Source of the DNA: an uncultured Prolixibacteraceae bacterium
Lineage (GTDB): Bacteria > Bacteroidota > Bacteroidia > Bacteroidales > Prolixibacteraceae
DNA length: 38,681 bases
Assembly: GCA_913063265.1 (NCBI GenBank)
Contig: CAJXZG010000051.1
Location: 1-38,681 of the forward strand
Reading direction: 5' to 3'
The position numbers and the translations under genes are program-made. Shown here piece by piece: positions 26,206 to 33,822 of the stretch; within the stretch, counting starts at the first letter, position 1; each line of letters opens with the position of its first letter. Below the pieces are notes generated by a model. It was not told the DNA's origin, did not search any database, and saw nothing but the letters and a program-made list of their open reading frames with translations.

Positions 26206-27255
26206 CTAAACAATAAGCATTGCATCTCCGTAAGTACCAAAGCGGTAATCTTCTTTAAGTGCCATTTGGTAAGCTTCCATTACAAAGTCGTAACCACCAA
26301 AAGCTGCAACCATCATTAATAATGTTGAATAGGGCAGGTGCAAATTGGTAATCATTGAATTCGCCACACTAAATTCATATGGAGGGAAAATGAACTTGTT
26401 GGTCCAACCTTCAAAGGGATTCAAATAACCTTGTGTTGAGACTGAACTTTCCATAGTCCGCATTACTGTGGTTCCAACTGCACAAATATTCTTTTTGTTT
26501 TCTTTGGCTTCGTTCACCATTTTACAGGCTTCGTCTTTTATCCAGATTTGCTCGGAATCCATTTTGTGTTTTGTCAAATCTTCAACATCAACACTTCTGA
26601 AATTTCCAAGCCCCACATGAAGTGTAATATAGGTAAAATCTATCCCTTTAATTTCAAGTCGTTTTAAAAGCTCACGACTAAAATGTAATCCTGCTGTTGG
26701 TGCAGCCACAGCTCCTTCATGTTTTGCAAAAATAGTTTGATACCTGTCTTTATCTTCTGGTTGAACAGGGCGATTAATAAATTTTGGAAGAGGAGTTTCA
26801 CCCAAACTGTATAAAGTTTGTTTAAATTCATCGTATGGGCCATCAAATAGAAAACGCAGAGTTCTACCTCTTGAAGTAGTATTGTCGATTACCTCGGCAA
26901 CCAACAAGTCATCCTCTCCAAAATAGAGTTTATTTCCAATTCTGATTTTTCTCGCCGGATCAACCAAAACATCCCAAAGTCTTTGTTCGCGGTTTAACTC
27001 ACGTAACAAAAAAACTTCAATTTCGGCACCGGTTTTTTCTTTATTACCGTATAAACGTGCCGGAAATACTTTGGTATCGTTAAATACCATTACATCTTTA
27101 TCATCGAAATAATCAAGTACATCTTTAAACAATCTGTGTTCAATTGTTCGTTTGGCACGATTGAGTACCATCAGTTTTGATTCGTCTCTGTTGTATGCTG
27201 GGTGCAAGGCAATTCTTTCCGGGTCTAATTCAAATTTGAACTTTGATAACTTCAT
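26206..27255 (-). CDS. queA: S-adenosylmethionine:tRNA ribosyltransferase-isomerase QueA
   Basis: Transfers and isomerises the ribosyl moiety of SAM onto 7-aminomethyl-7-deazaguanine in tRNA, giving epoxyqueuosine, the penultimate step of queuosine modification. The 349 residues fit the family. Clear motifs are [30 protein letters not shown] with [20 protein letters not shown], the [15 protein letters not shown] strand, and a C-terminal [18 protein letters not shown]. It lies 90 bp after truB on the same strand, a neighbourhood common in Bacteroidota. A terminator follows. No queuosine synthesis genes are adjacent. Confidence 0.96.
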   Translation of the reverse strand: MKLSKFKFELDPERIALHPAYNRDESKLMVLNRAKRTIEHRLFKDVLDYFDDKDVMVFNDTKVFPARLYGNKEKTGAEIEVFLLRELNREQRLWDVLVDPARKIRIGNKLYFGEDDLLVAEVIDNTTSRGRTLRFLFDGPYDEFKQTLYSLGETPLPKFINRPVQPEDKDRYQTIFAKHEGAVAAPTAGLHFSRELLKRLEIKGIDFTYITLHVGLGNFRSVDVEDLTKHKMDSEQIWIKDEACKMVNEAKENKKNICAVGTTVMRTMESSVSTQGYLNPFEGWTNKFIFPPYEFSVANSMITNLHLPYSTLLMMVAAFGGYDFVMEAYQMALKEDYRFGTYGDAMLIV

Positions 27256-27345
27256 ATGATTGTTTTTATGTATTGTTTATTTGCTTTGTTGTAATTGTAA
27301 TATTAGTTGGTTTAATATTTTAACAATAAGTAAACGCTTTATACT

Positions 27346-28059
27346 TCAATTGGTTTCAAAATGAACTAAATTTTCTAAAAAATAGTCAACTGTCATTGCA
27401 TTTTCAATTTTAAACTCTCCAATTCTGGTTCGTTTTAAACCCGTTAAATATGCACCACATTTCAACTCTTCGCCAATATCTCGCGCAAGTGACCTGATGT
27501 AAGTGCCTTTGCCACAAACTACCCGAATTGAAACTTCAGGTAATTTGATAGAAAGTAATTCAATTTCTCGTATAACAATTTTTCGGGGTTGAAGTTTTAA
27601 CTCTTCCCCTTTTCTTGCGTAATTAAATGCTCGTTTCCCTTTAACTTTGACGGCCGAAAATACAGGAGGAACCTGTTCGGTTTCACCTTTAAATTTTTCT
27701 AAGACCCGGGTTACCAGTTCTTCCGTAACAAAAGAATACTCTTTTTGGCTGTCTTCTTTCGTTTCCATATCGAAAGATGGTGTTGTTGCTCCTAGTTTTA
27801 AAGTGGCAATGTATTCTTTTTCACCAGCCTGGTAGTGCTCGATCTTTTTTGTGGCTTTCCCGGTGCATAAAATCATTAATCCGGATGCCAGTGGATCCAG
27901 TGTTCCCGCATGTCCAACTTTAAGCTTTTTTATTTCCAGTTTTCTGCAGATAGCAATTCTAATTCTTCCTACCAGATCAAACGAAGTCCATCCGATGTTT
28001 TTATTAAACAATAAAACCTCGCCACTTTTAAAATCGTAAGACTTTTTGAAATCCTGCAT
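27346..28059 (-). CDS. truB: tRNA pseudouridine-55 synthase TruB
   Basis: Isomerises U55 in the T-loop of tRNAs to pseudouridine. The 237 residues correspond to the short TruB form, lacking the C-terminal PUA domain. The catalytic aspartate is D55 in VGHAGTLDPLASG, preceded by NKNIGWTSFDLV. Further motifs are KEYIATLKLG, QVPPVFSAVKVKG and CGKGTYIRSLARDIG. It has its own consensus promoter upstream (28112-28141). In many Bacteroidota the order is ftsX, DUF3098, uppP, truB, queA; here no uppP fits in the 136 bp between the DUF3098 gene and truB. Confidence 0.95.
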   Translation of the reverse strand: MQDFKKSYDFKSGEVLLFNKNIGWTSFDLVGRIRIAICRKLEIKKLKVGHAGTLDPLASGLMILCTGKATKKIEHYQAGEKEYIATLKLGATTPSFDMETKEDSQKEYSFVTEELVTRVLEKFKGETEQVPPVFSAVKVKGKRAFNYARKGEELKLQPRKIVIREIELLSIKLPEVSIRVVCGKGTYIRSLARDIGEELKCGAYLTGLKRTRIGEFKIENAMTVDYFLENLVHFETN

Positions 28060-28111
28060 TTATAATCAACTAAAATACAATGGTTTGATGTAGTTTGTTT
28101 AAGTAAGGCTG

Positions 28112-28141
28112 CAAAGATAGTAAAAACCAAACTTTCGCAAA
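28112..28141 (-). promoter_or_regulatory. truB promoter (TTTG-N18-TATCTTTG)
   Basis: On the minus strand, TTTG (28141-28138) and TATCTTTG (28119-28112) are 18 nt apart, about 52 nt before the truB start. It suggests that truB, and probably queA, form a unit separate from ftsX. Confidence 0.6.
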
Positions 28142-28195
28142 CAATAATTGGGGAAATATAATTTTATGCTTATCTGTTAATTTTCAGCTAATAAA

Positions 28196-28468
28196 TTATT
28201 TACTTTTTGGTTTTTTCATGATGGCATATATCTCCAAAGCAAAACCAATTAATAAAATTAGAGGAGCAAGTGTTATTCGTCTGAAACTAAAAATTTCGGG
28301 ATTAAAAACGTTTGGATCATCGCTACCTCCGCCTGCCATTAAAATAAAACCAACAACTATTATTGCAAATCCGATTGCCATAAGTTTGTAGTTTTCTTTT
28401 CCCAGTGCAAAGCCGGTAGTTTCTTTTGACTCTTTTTTTACCATTTTATTCTTTTTTCGACGGGACAA
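28196..28468 (-). CDS. Small two-TM membrane protein, DUF3098
   Basis: A 90-residue protein with two hydrophobic segments (LMAIGFAIIVVGFILMAGG and RITLAPLILLIGFALEIYAIM) separated by a short loop containing DPNVFN and FSFRR, which is the pattern of the Bacteroidota DUF3098 family. Its function is unknown, but it regularly follows ftsX, so a link to the cell envelope or division is possible. It starts 6 bp after the ftsX stop and must be co-transcribed with it. A start eight codons in (28444, MVKKESKE) is an alternative. Confidence 0.85.
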   Translation of the reverse strand: MSRRKKNKMVKKESKETTGFALGKENYKLMAIGFAIIVVGFILMAGGGSDDPNVFNPEIFSFRRITLAPLILLIGFALEIYAIMKKPKSK

Positions 28469-28474
28469 AGATAA

Positions 28475-29353
28475 TTAATAAAACATTTCATCAAATTTCA
28501 TACTCAGGAATTTATTTACAGCAAAAAAAGTAGATAAATAAGAGAACAATAATCCAAGTATGAAAACTCCCAGAAAAACTATTCCTGTTGGGTACAATAC
28601 TTCAGCCGAGATTAAACCTTGCAATTCATTTCGGTAGAGATACATTCCAACGATAAGTAGAATATTTGCAATAACTGCTCCGTAAAAACCTACTAACATA
28701 CTTTGTTTCAGAAATGGTTTTCGAACAAAAGAATTGCTTGCCCCGACCATTTGCATGGTATTTATGGTAAATCTTTGAGAATAAACAGAGATACGAATTG
28801 TATTATTTATTAAAGCAACAAAAATGATGGTTAGCAAAATGCTGATTATAAGCACAAAAAGAGTTATTTTTCTGATGTTCTGATTTATGACTTCTACCAG
28901 GTCTTTTTGATAAAAAACTTCTGAAACCTGTGGGTAGGCCAACAACTTTTTTTCAAGTATTTGCAAAGTATCTGAGCTTGTATATTGTGCAAATAGTTTT
29001 ACTTCAACCGATTCGAATAAAGGATTATAACCTAAAAATCCAGTAAAATCCTCACCCAGTTGTTCCGTAAGTTCCTTACTGGCAGTTTCCTTGTCAACAT
29101 AACGTGTTGATTTTACAAAAGTACTTTTTTCAAGTTTGTCCAGCAGTTTTTTTACATCTGCTTGTTTTGTATTGTCTTCCAAAACCAGAGTAAAGCCGAT
29201 CTGCTCCCTTACATATTCCGACAGTTGGCGTCCATTGACCAGTATTATGCCCAATAATCCCAGCATGGTAAGAACCAGCGAAATACTTATCAGTGATGTT
29301 GCCCACGAATTAAATATTCGTTTATTTAATTTCTTTGGTTTCGACTCTTTCAT
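28475..29353 (-). CDS. ftsX: Cell division ABC transporter permease-like protein FtsX
   Basis: Membrane partner of the ATPase FtsE; the pair transmits a cytoplasmic signal across the inner membrane to cell-wall hydrolases during division. The 292 residues show one N-terminal membrane helix (about 17-40, SWATSLISISLVLTMLGLLG), a periplasmic domain (about 45-160), and three C-terminal helices typical of FtsX (LFVLIISILLTIIFVALIN; VGFYGAVIANILLIVGMYLY; GIVFLGVFILGLLFSYLST). No ftsE is adjacent, which is common in Bacteroidota. The downstream partner is the DUF3098 gene. Confidence 0.92.
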   Translation of the reverse strand: MKESKPKKLNKRIFNSWATSLISISLVLTMLGLLGIILVNGRQLSEYVREQIGFTLVLEDNTKQADVKKLLDKLEKSTFVKSTRYVDKETASKELTEQLGEDFTGFLGYNPLFESVEVKLFAQYTSSDTLQILEKKLLAYPQVSEVFYQKDLVEVINQNIRKITLFVLIISILLTIIFVALINNTIRISVYSQRFTINTMQMVGASNSFVRKPFLKQSMLVGFYGAVIANILLIVGMYLYRNELQGLISAEVLYPTGIVFLGVFILGLLFSYLSTFFAVNKFLSMKFDEMFY

Positions 29354-29392
29354 TTATTTTTTACAAAAACAGAATTGCCTTTCTGTGCCACG

Positions 29393-29400
29393 CAAAAGTA
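29393..29400 (-). promoter_or_regulatory. ftsX promoter -7 box
   Basis: The minus strand reads TACTTTTG (TAnnTTTG), 39 nt before the ftsX start. No convincing -33 element is seen. Confidence 0.45.
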
Positions 29401-29544
29401 AAAAAATGATAGCTCAGTGAAAAGGAAAACAACAGATAAATCAAATTTAAAATTACAGATCGTTTTCAATTTATTCGAAACAAAAAGAAGCCTTACAATC
29501 TTTTCGTTAACAACTACTTAATAAGCATAAAAAATAGTTGTAAA

Positions 29545-29577
29545 TTTTTGGAAATAAGAAAAAAGGGAATACTTTTG
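29545..29577 (+). promoter_or_regulatory. rplM-rpsI-rpsB-tsf promoter (TTTTTG-N19-TACTTTTG)
   Basis: TTTTTG (29545-29550) and TACTTTTG (29570-29577) are 19 nt apart, a full consensus match. The implied leader is about 140 nt long and contains a small hairpin (TCCTT/AAGGA near 29592-29607). The 370-bp gap between ftsX and rplM otherwise shows no gene. Confidence 0.75.
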
Positions 29578-29723
29578 CAGTCCCGATTATTATCCTTAGA
29601 AATAAGGAGTGTAAATAGTTGATTTTCTTTAAGGTAAAGATTTTATTAATAAAAATTCCGTTGCAATAAAATTCGATACTTTTCAGGAATCAAAAGTTTT
29701 TAATAACAAAAATTATAAAAAAA

Positions 29724-30179
29724 GTGGACACACTTAGTTATAAAACGATTTCAGCAAACAATGCGACTGTTAACAAAGAGTGGATAGTTGTTGATGCTGA
29801 AGGACAGGTATTAGGACGTTTGGCAAGTAAGGTTGCCAAAATTCTTAGAGGGAAAAACAAACCATCATTTACTCCACATGTTGATTGTGGTGATAATGTA
29901 ATTGTAATAAACGCTGAAAAAGTTGTATTGACCGGTAAAAAAATGAGTGATAAAGTTTATGTTCGTCACTCAGGTTATCCCGGAGGTCAACGTACGCAAA
30001 CTCCTGCCGAAGTTTTAGCAAAATATCCTGAAAGATTGGTTGAAAAAGCCGTAAAAGGAATGTTGCCCAAAAACAGATTAGGCAGAAAGTTATTTTCAAA
30101 TTTACATGTGGTAATTGGTGCTGAGCACAAATATGAAGCTCAACAACCAAAAGTTGTTGATTTAAACACGATTAAATAG
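29724..30179 (+). CDS. rplM: 50S ribosomal protein L13
   Basis: Early-assembling protein of the large ribosomal subunit. The 151 residues fit the family, with [43 protein letters not shown] and [15 protein letters not shown]. The frame starts with GTG at 29724 (MDTLSYKT), a typical Bacteroidota L13 N-terminus; no ATG start fits as well. It lies 5 bp before rpsI. It heads the ribosomal operon behind a strong promoter and a long leader that could hold autoregulation by L13. Confidence 0.96.
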   Translation: MDTLSYKTISANNATVNKEWIVVDAEGQVLGRLASKVAKILRGKNKPSFTPHVDCGDNVIVINAEKVVLTGKKMSDKVYVRHSGYPGGQRTQTPAEVLAKYPERLVEKAVKGMLPKNRLGRKLFSNLHVVIGAEHKYEAQQPKVVDLNTIK

Positions 30180-30184
30180 TCAAG

Positions 30185-30571
30185 ATGGAAGTAGTAAATA
30201 CATTAGGACGAAGAAAAACAGCAGTTGCACGTATATACCTCAGCGAAGGTAAAGGCAACATCACTATTAATAAAAGAGATTACAAAGAGTATTTTCCATC
30301 AAGTATTCTTCAGTACATCGTTCAACAACCTTTGAACGTAATTGGAGTAGCTGATAAATATGATATCAAAGTAAATCTTGATGGTGGAGGTCCAAAAGGA
30401 CAGGCTGAAGCATTGCGTTTAGCTATCTCACGTGCCTTAATCGAAATTGATGGTGAATCAAGAAAAGAATTGAAAGCTGCAGGTTTCCTTACTCGTGATC
30501 CTCGTCAGGTTGAGCGTAAAAAACCAGGACAACCAAAAGCAAGAAAACGTTTCCAATTCTCAAAACGTTAA
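30185..30571 (+). CDS. rpsI: 30S ribosomal protein S9
   Basis: Small-subunit protein whose C-terminal tail reaches the P-site tRNA. The 128 residues have the usual marks: LGRRKTAVARIYL at the N-terminus, GGGPKGQAEALRLAISRAL in the middle, and the basic tail KARKRFQFSKR ending in the invariant SKR. It lies between rplM (5 bp) and rpsB (99 bp). The longer gap before rpsB holds a foldable leader. Confidence 0.97.
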   Translation: MEVVNTLGRRKTAVARIYLSEGKGNITINKRDYKEYFPSSILQYIVQQPLNVIGVADKYDIKVNLDGGGPKGQAEALRLAISRALIEIDGESRKELKAAGFLTRDPRQVERKKPGQPKARKRFQFSKR

Positions 30572-30595
30572 TATTAATTATTCATTATTATGGAT

Positions 30596-30649
30596 CTAAA
30601 ACGGTTGAGACTTCCGTGATTTGCGGGACTACTCAGCGGTTGCTTTTAG
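30596..30649 (+). ncRNA. Structured leader candidate upstream of rpsB
   Basis: A 54-nt stretch between rpsI and rpsB folds into one long interrupted hairpin: CTAAAA/TTTTAG (30596-30601 with 30644-30649), GTTGAG/CTCAGC (30604-30609 with 30632-30637) and TTCCG/CGGGA (30612-30616 with 30624-30628), with a 7-nt loop TGATTTG. It ends 21 nt before the rpsB start. It has no terminal T run, so it is not a terminator. It may be an S2-binding autoregulatory element; this is inference. Confidence 0.55.
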
Positions 30650-30670
30650 GAACATAACAAAAGTAAAAAG

Positions 30671-31483
30671 ATGCCAAGAACAAATTTTCAAGAATTATTG
30701 GATGCAGGTGCTCACTTTGGTCACCTGAAAAGAAAGTGGAATCCGAACATGGAACCATACATTTTTATGGAGAAAAACGGAATCCACATTATTGATCTGC
30801 AAAAAACGATCGTAAAAATCGACGAAGCTGCAAATGCAATTAAACAAATTGCAAAATCAGGTCGTAAAGTTTTATTCGTCGCTACAAAAAAGCAAGCGAA
30901 AGAATTGGTTGCAGAATTAGTTTCAGACGTAAATATGCCGTACGTAACTGAGCGCTGGCCAGGTGGTATGCTTACCAACTTTCCTACAATCAGGAAAGCT
31001 GTTAAGAAAATGAATTCCATCGAAAAGATGGGTAAAGATGCTGCATGGGACAACCTTTCGAAAAGAGAAAAATTACAAATCACCAGACAACATGCTAAAC
31101 TGGAAAAAATGTTAGGAAGTATCTCTGATCTTTCACGTTTGCCGGCAGCGTTGTTTGTGGTAGATGTAATGAAAGAAAAAATTGCTGTACGCGAAGCGCA
31201 ACGCCTTGGAATTCCTGTATTTGCAATGGTTGATACAAACTCAAATCCAGAGGATGTTGATTTTGTAATTCCTGCAAATGATGATGCCTCACAGTCAATA
31301 AAGCTTATAGTTGGTGAAATGACCGACGCTATTCGTGAAGGTTTGAATGAGCGTAAACACGAAAAAGAAGCCGCTGAGGGAGATGAATCAGCTGAAACAC
31401 CGAAAAAAGCAAAGAAAAAAGCCAAAGCTAAAACGGAAGAAAAAGCTGAAAAAGAGGAAGAGGCTAAAACAGATAAAGAATAG
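30671..31483 (+). CDS. rpsB: 30S ribosomal protein S2
   Basis: Late-assembling small-subunit protein near the platform and the S1 binding site. The 270 residues include LLDAGAHFGHLKRKWNPNM, IHIIDLQKTI, VLFVATKKQAKE, RWPGGMLTNFPTI and VDTNSNPEDVDFVIPANDDA. The last ~40 residues are a Lys/Glu/Ala-rich, probably disordered tail beyond the core fold, a variable feature of S2. It is followed by tsf (43 bp), as in most bacteria. In other bacteria S2 represses its own rpsB-tsf mRNA, which makes the folded leader upstream notable. Confidence 0.97.
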   Translation: MPRTNFQELLDAGAHFGHLKRKWNPNMEPYIFMEKNGIHIIDLQKTIVKIDEAANAIKQIAKSGRKVLFVATKKQAKELVAELVSDVNMPYVTERWPGGMLTNFPTIRKAVKKMNSIEKMGKDAAWDNLSKREKLQITRQHAKLEKMLGSISDLSRLPAALFVVDVMKEKIAVREAQRLGIPVFAMVDTNSNPEDVDFVIPANDDASQSIKLIVGEMTDAIREGLNERKHEKEAAEGDESAETPKKAKKKAKAKTEEKAEKEEEAKTDKE

Positions 31484-31526
31484 CATTTCTACTAGAATAT
31501 TTTAAACTTAAAAAAGAAATTGAATT

Positions 31527-32354
31527 ATGTCGTTTACAACTGCAGATGTAGTTAAGTTACGTAAATTAACAGGCGCAGGGATGATGGATTGTAAAGGTGC
31601 CCTCGCTGAAGCAGAAGGTGATTTTGACAGAGCTTTGGAAATCATCCGTGAAAAAGGAAAATTAGTAGCCAGTAAACGTGCCGACAGAGAAGCTTCTGAA
31701 GGTGTGGTTTTGGCAAAAGTTACTGCTGATAATAAATTGGGAGGTTTGGTTGTATTGAATTGCGAAACAGACTTCGTAGCTAAAAATGAAAACTTTATAG
31801 CGTTTGCTGAAAGTATTCTTGATAAAGCATTAGAAAATAATGTGGATAGTTTGGATGCACTGAAAGCTGTGGATTTAGACGGAAGAACAATTGAAGCCCA
31901 GGTTACTGAGCAAACCGGTGTTATCGGTGAAAAAATTGAACTTTCACATTATTCTAAAGTGGATGCAGACAAGGTTGTTCCTTATATTCACCCTGGAAAT
32001 AAACTGGCTACTTTGGTTGGTTTTAACAAAGAAGAGGTTGATGCAGAAGTAGCAAAAGACGTTGCAATGCAGGTTGCTGCAATGGCTCCTGTTGCTGTTG
32101 ACAAAGATTCTGTACCACAGGAAGTAGTTGATCAGGAATTAAAAGTTGCTAAAGAAAAATTTCGTTTGGAAGGTAAACCGGAAGCAATGTTGGATAAAAT
32201 TGCACAGGGTTCATTAAATAAATTCTTTAAAGAAAATACACTCTTGAACCAAACTTACGTAAAAGACGGAAAAATCTCTATCAAAGATTTCCTTGCACAA
32301 AATGATAAAGATCTTACAGTTACTTCATTCGAGCGTTATACTTTGAATGTGTAA
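31527..32354 (+). CDS. tsf: Elongation factor Ts
   Basis: Guanine nucleotide exchange factor that recycles EF-Tu. The 275 residues show the N-terminal UBA-like domain with LRKLTGAGMMDCKGALAEA and IIREKG, then the core with NCETDFVAKNENF (Phe loop reaching EF-Tu) and GVIGEKIELSHY, and a C-terminal QTYVKDGKISIKDFL. It is the last gene of rplM-rpsI-rpsB-tsf and is followed by a strong terminator. Confidence 0.97.
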   Translation: MSFTTADVVKLRKLTGAGMMDCKGALAEAEGDFDRALEIIREKGKLVASKRADREASEGVVLAKVTADNKLGGLVVLNCETDFVAKNENFIAFAESILDKALENNVDSLDALKAVDLDGRTIEAQVTEQTGVIGEKIELSHYSKVDADKVVPYIHPGNKLATLVGFNKEEVDAEVAKDVAMQVAAMAPVAVDKDSVPQEVVDQELKVAKEKFRLEGKPEAMLDKIAQGSLNKFFKENTLLNQTYVKDGKISIKDFLAQNDKDLTVTSFERYTLNV

Positions 32355-32374
32355 TTATTAAGAAATACGATATT

Positions 32375-32408
32375 AAAAAAGCTACCAATTCAGGTAGCTT
32401 TTTTTTTT
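32375..32408 (+). terminator. Rho-independent terminator after tsf
   Basis: Six A plus GCTACC (32375-32386) pair perfectly with GGTAGC plus T (32393 onward) around AATTCA, with a T run to 32408. It is 21 bp past the tsf stop. Confidence 0.93.
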
Positions 32409-32426
32409 GCATTATTGCAGGCGTAT

Positions 32427-32460
32427 AGACTCCATGAAAGTCTGCTGGATTTGTAATCCA
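32427..32460. repeat. REP-like palindromes
   Basis: Two short palindromes sit side by side: AGACT/AGTCT around CCATGAA (32427-32443) and TGGATT/AATCCA around TGT (32446-32460). The GGATTTGTAATCC motif resembles short palindromes that recur between genes in Bacteroidota genomes (recollection). Only this copy is in the window. Confidence 0.5.
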
Positions 32461-33102
32461 CACTTACTGTATAATTCACACATACTTTTCCCGCCGGAGG
32501 CCATCATTTTTGGCTTAACCCAAAAACGAAGCAAAAAACTCAAGGCTGATTTTTATCTTCACCCATAATCTTCACAAAACCTAAGTTCAATGAAGTGATT
32601 TCCTCGCTCACTCGGAACTTCTCCATTTTACTAAGGTTTCGCTTTGATTCCGGGATTGATAAAAATAGGCCTTCTCACGCAGTAAAGTCAAGTTTATATT
32701 TACCCCACAAACTTGCTCCAAATTACCATTGCTTTTTTACTTTTTTATTGATGAAAAACTACTCTTACAATAATAAGAAATACCCAACCCTTGTGCGGGC
32801 ACGTCAAAAATCCGTCAATCGGGCCACGCCGAAACAATGAAAAAACGCTAAGGTTATTTTTGACAAGATTTTTGGTTCCTTTTCATCGAATGGAAAAGGA
32901 ACTGCCCTTCCGGCATTAGGAAATTCCTGGTAGGGAAGATATTTAATCCAATCTGAATGACCTTAATCTTAAAACCAATCAAAAGAATGAAACAGATTTA
33001 CTGATATTTATGAAAACGTCCAAATGCCCTATTGAGAAAACATTTCATTATTATTCCACTCCACCTACTTTTCAGTTTGATCCTAAATTCTCAATTAAAA
33101 GT
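32461..33102. other. Long gap, probably a decayed dispersed element
   Basis: About 640 bp without a credible gene. An open frame at 32595-32840 (81 codons) ends in VRARQKSVNRATPKQ but has no recognisable fold and no promoter. The stretch 32490-32930 is richer in G+C than its neighbours and has a 10-bp hairpin, GTTCCTTTTC / GAAAAGGAAC (32875-32902). No terminal inverted repeats or transposase remains are clear. Confidence 0.4.
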
Positions 33103-33786
33103 TTATCTTATTCTAATACCCAGAAAAACCGTAAATTGAATAGTACCTATGCCCTTGTACGAAACCTGTTCAGTCTCCTGGGGTTTTTGCACAAAACTTG
33201 GGAAATAAGCTATTTCGAACGACGGTTTTATAGTATTGTATCTTCTGGCATTAGGCTGAAATCCAATTAGTGCACCATAATAGAAAAAGTCAAAAAATTC
33301 TTTCCCGTTTTGATTTACATTATCGGTATATTCAGGAATATTTTCGTTTAATCCATAAACAGTTTTGGTTCCCTTGGTTTTGGTTATCATATTAATACCT
33401 GCAATTCCACCGGCCCACCAAAAAGCTTCAGTTGTACCTGCAAGTTTTGCCTGGTATAATACTTTAACATAAGCATTTAGCGATTGATGATTTAAGTTAA
33501 AATCTTTTGTAGCTTTTTCATACTCTGTATATCTTTCTTCCTTAAAGAAGTTATAAGCTACACCGGGATTAATACTCATTCTCTTTTTTAACCTGATTTC
33601 TATAGGGAAAGGTTTCTCTAAAGATACGGTAGGGTATCCTTTTATCGTATGATAGTTCGGATTGGTGCTATTGTCCTGGTCAAGCACATACATATAACCA
33701 ACACCGGTTTTAAGGTCGGGACTTATTTGCCCCTTGCCGGCAAATGACAACGCCACAAGCAGTATAAAGAAGGCAATATATTTCAT
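33103..33786 (-). CDS. Small outer-membrane beta-barrel-type protein, paralogue 1
   Basis: A 227-residue exported protein of unknown function. It has a signal peptide (about 1-19, KYIAFFILLVALSFAGKG) and then alternating polar/hydrophobic strands typical of small barrels (TGVGYMYVL, PTVSLEKPFPIEIRL, SINPGVAYNFF, YGALIGFQP), ending in an aromatic strand (IQFTVFLGIRIR) like an outer-membrane insertion signal. It is related to the 207-residue protein at 35327-35950: both have VEKPF/LEKPF, a PG.(A/N)YN strand, YG.L.G..PN, then FE.(A/S).FP.F and a final F.V..GI. The two flank the hydrolase gene and may act together in the envelope. Confidence 0.6.
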   Translation of the reverse strand: MKYIAFFILLVALSFAGKGQISPDLKTGVGYMYVLDQDNSTNPNYHTIKGYPTVSLEKPFPIEIRLKKRMSINPGVAYNFFKEERYTEYEKATKDFNLNHQSLNAYVKVLYQAKLAGTTEAFWWAGGIAGINMITKTKGTKTVYGLNENIPEYTDNVNQNGKEFFDFFYYGALIGFQPNARRYNTIKPSFEIAYFPSFVQKPQETEQVSYKGIGTIQFTVFLGIRIR

Positions 33787-33822
33787 TTTTTTACGAGAAT
33801 AGGTTTGTAAATCGATATAAAA

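Noticed and set aside
30721-31425. 234-codon open frame antisense to rpsB
   Set aside because: It lies wholly within rpsB, is Ser/Phe/Ala-rich as expected from the complementary strand, and has no promoter or family resemblance.
32595-32840. 81-codon frame in the gap after tsf
   Set aside because: No promoter, no recognisable domain and mixed composition; described instead as part of a possible decayed repeat.
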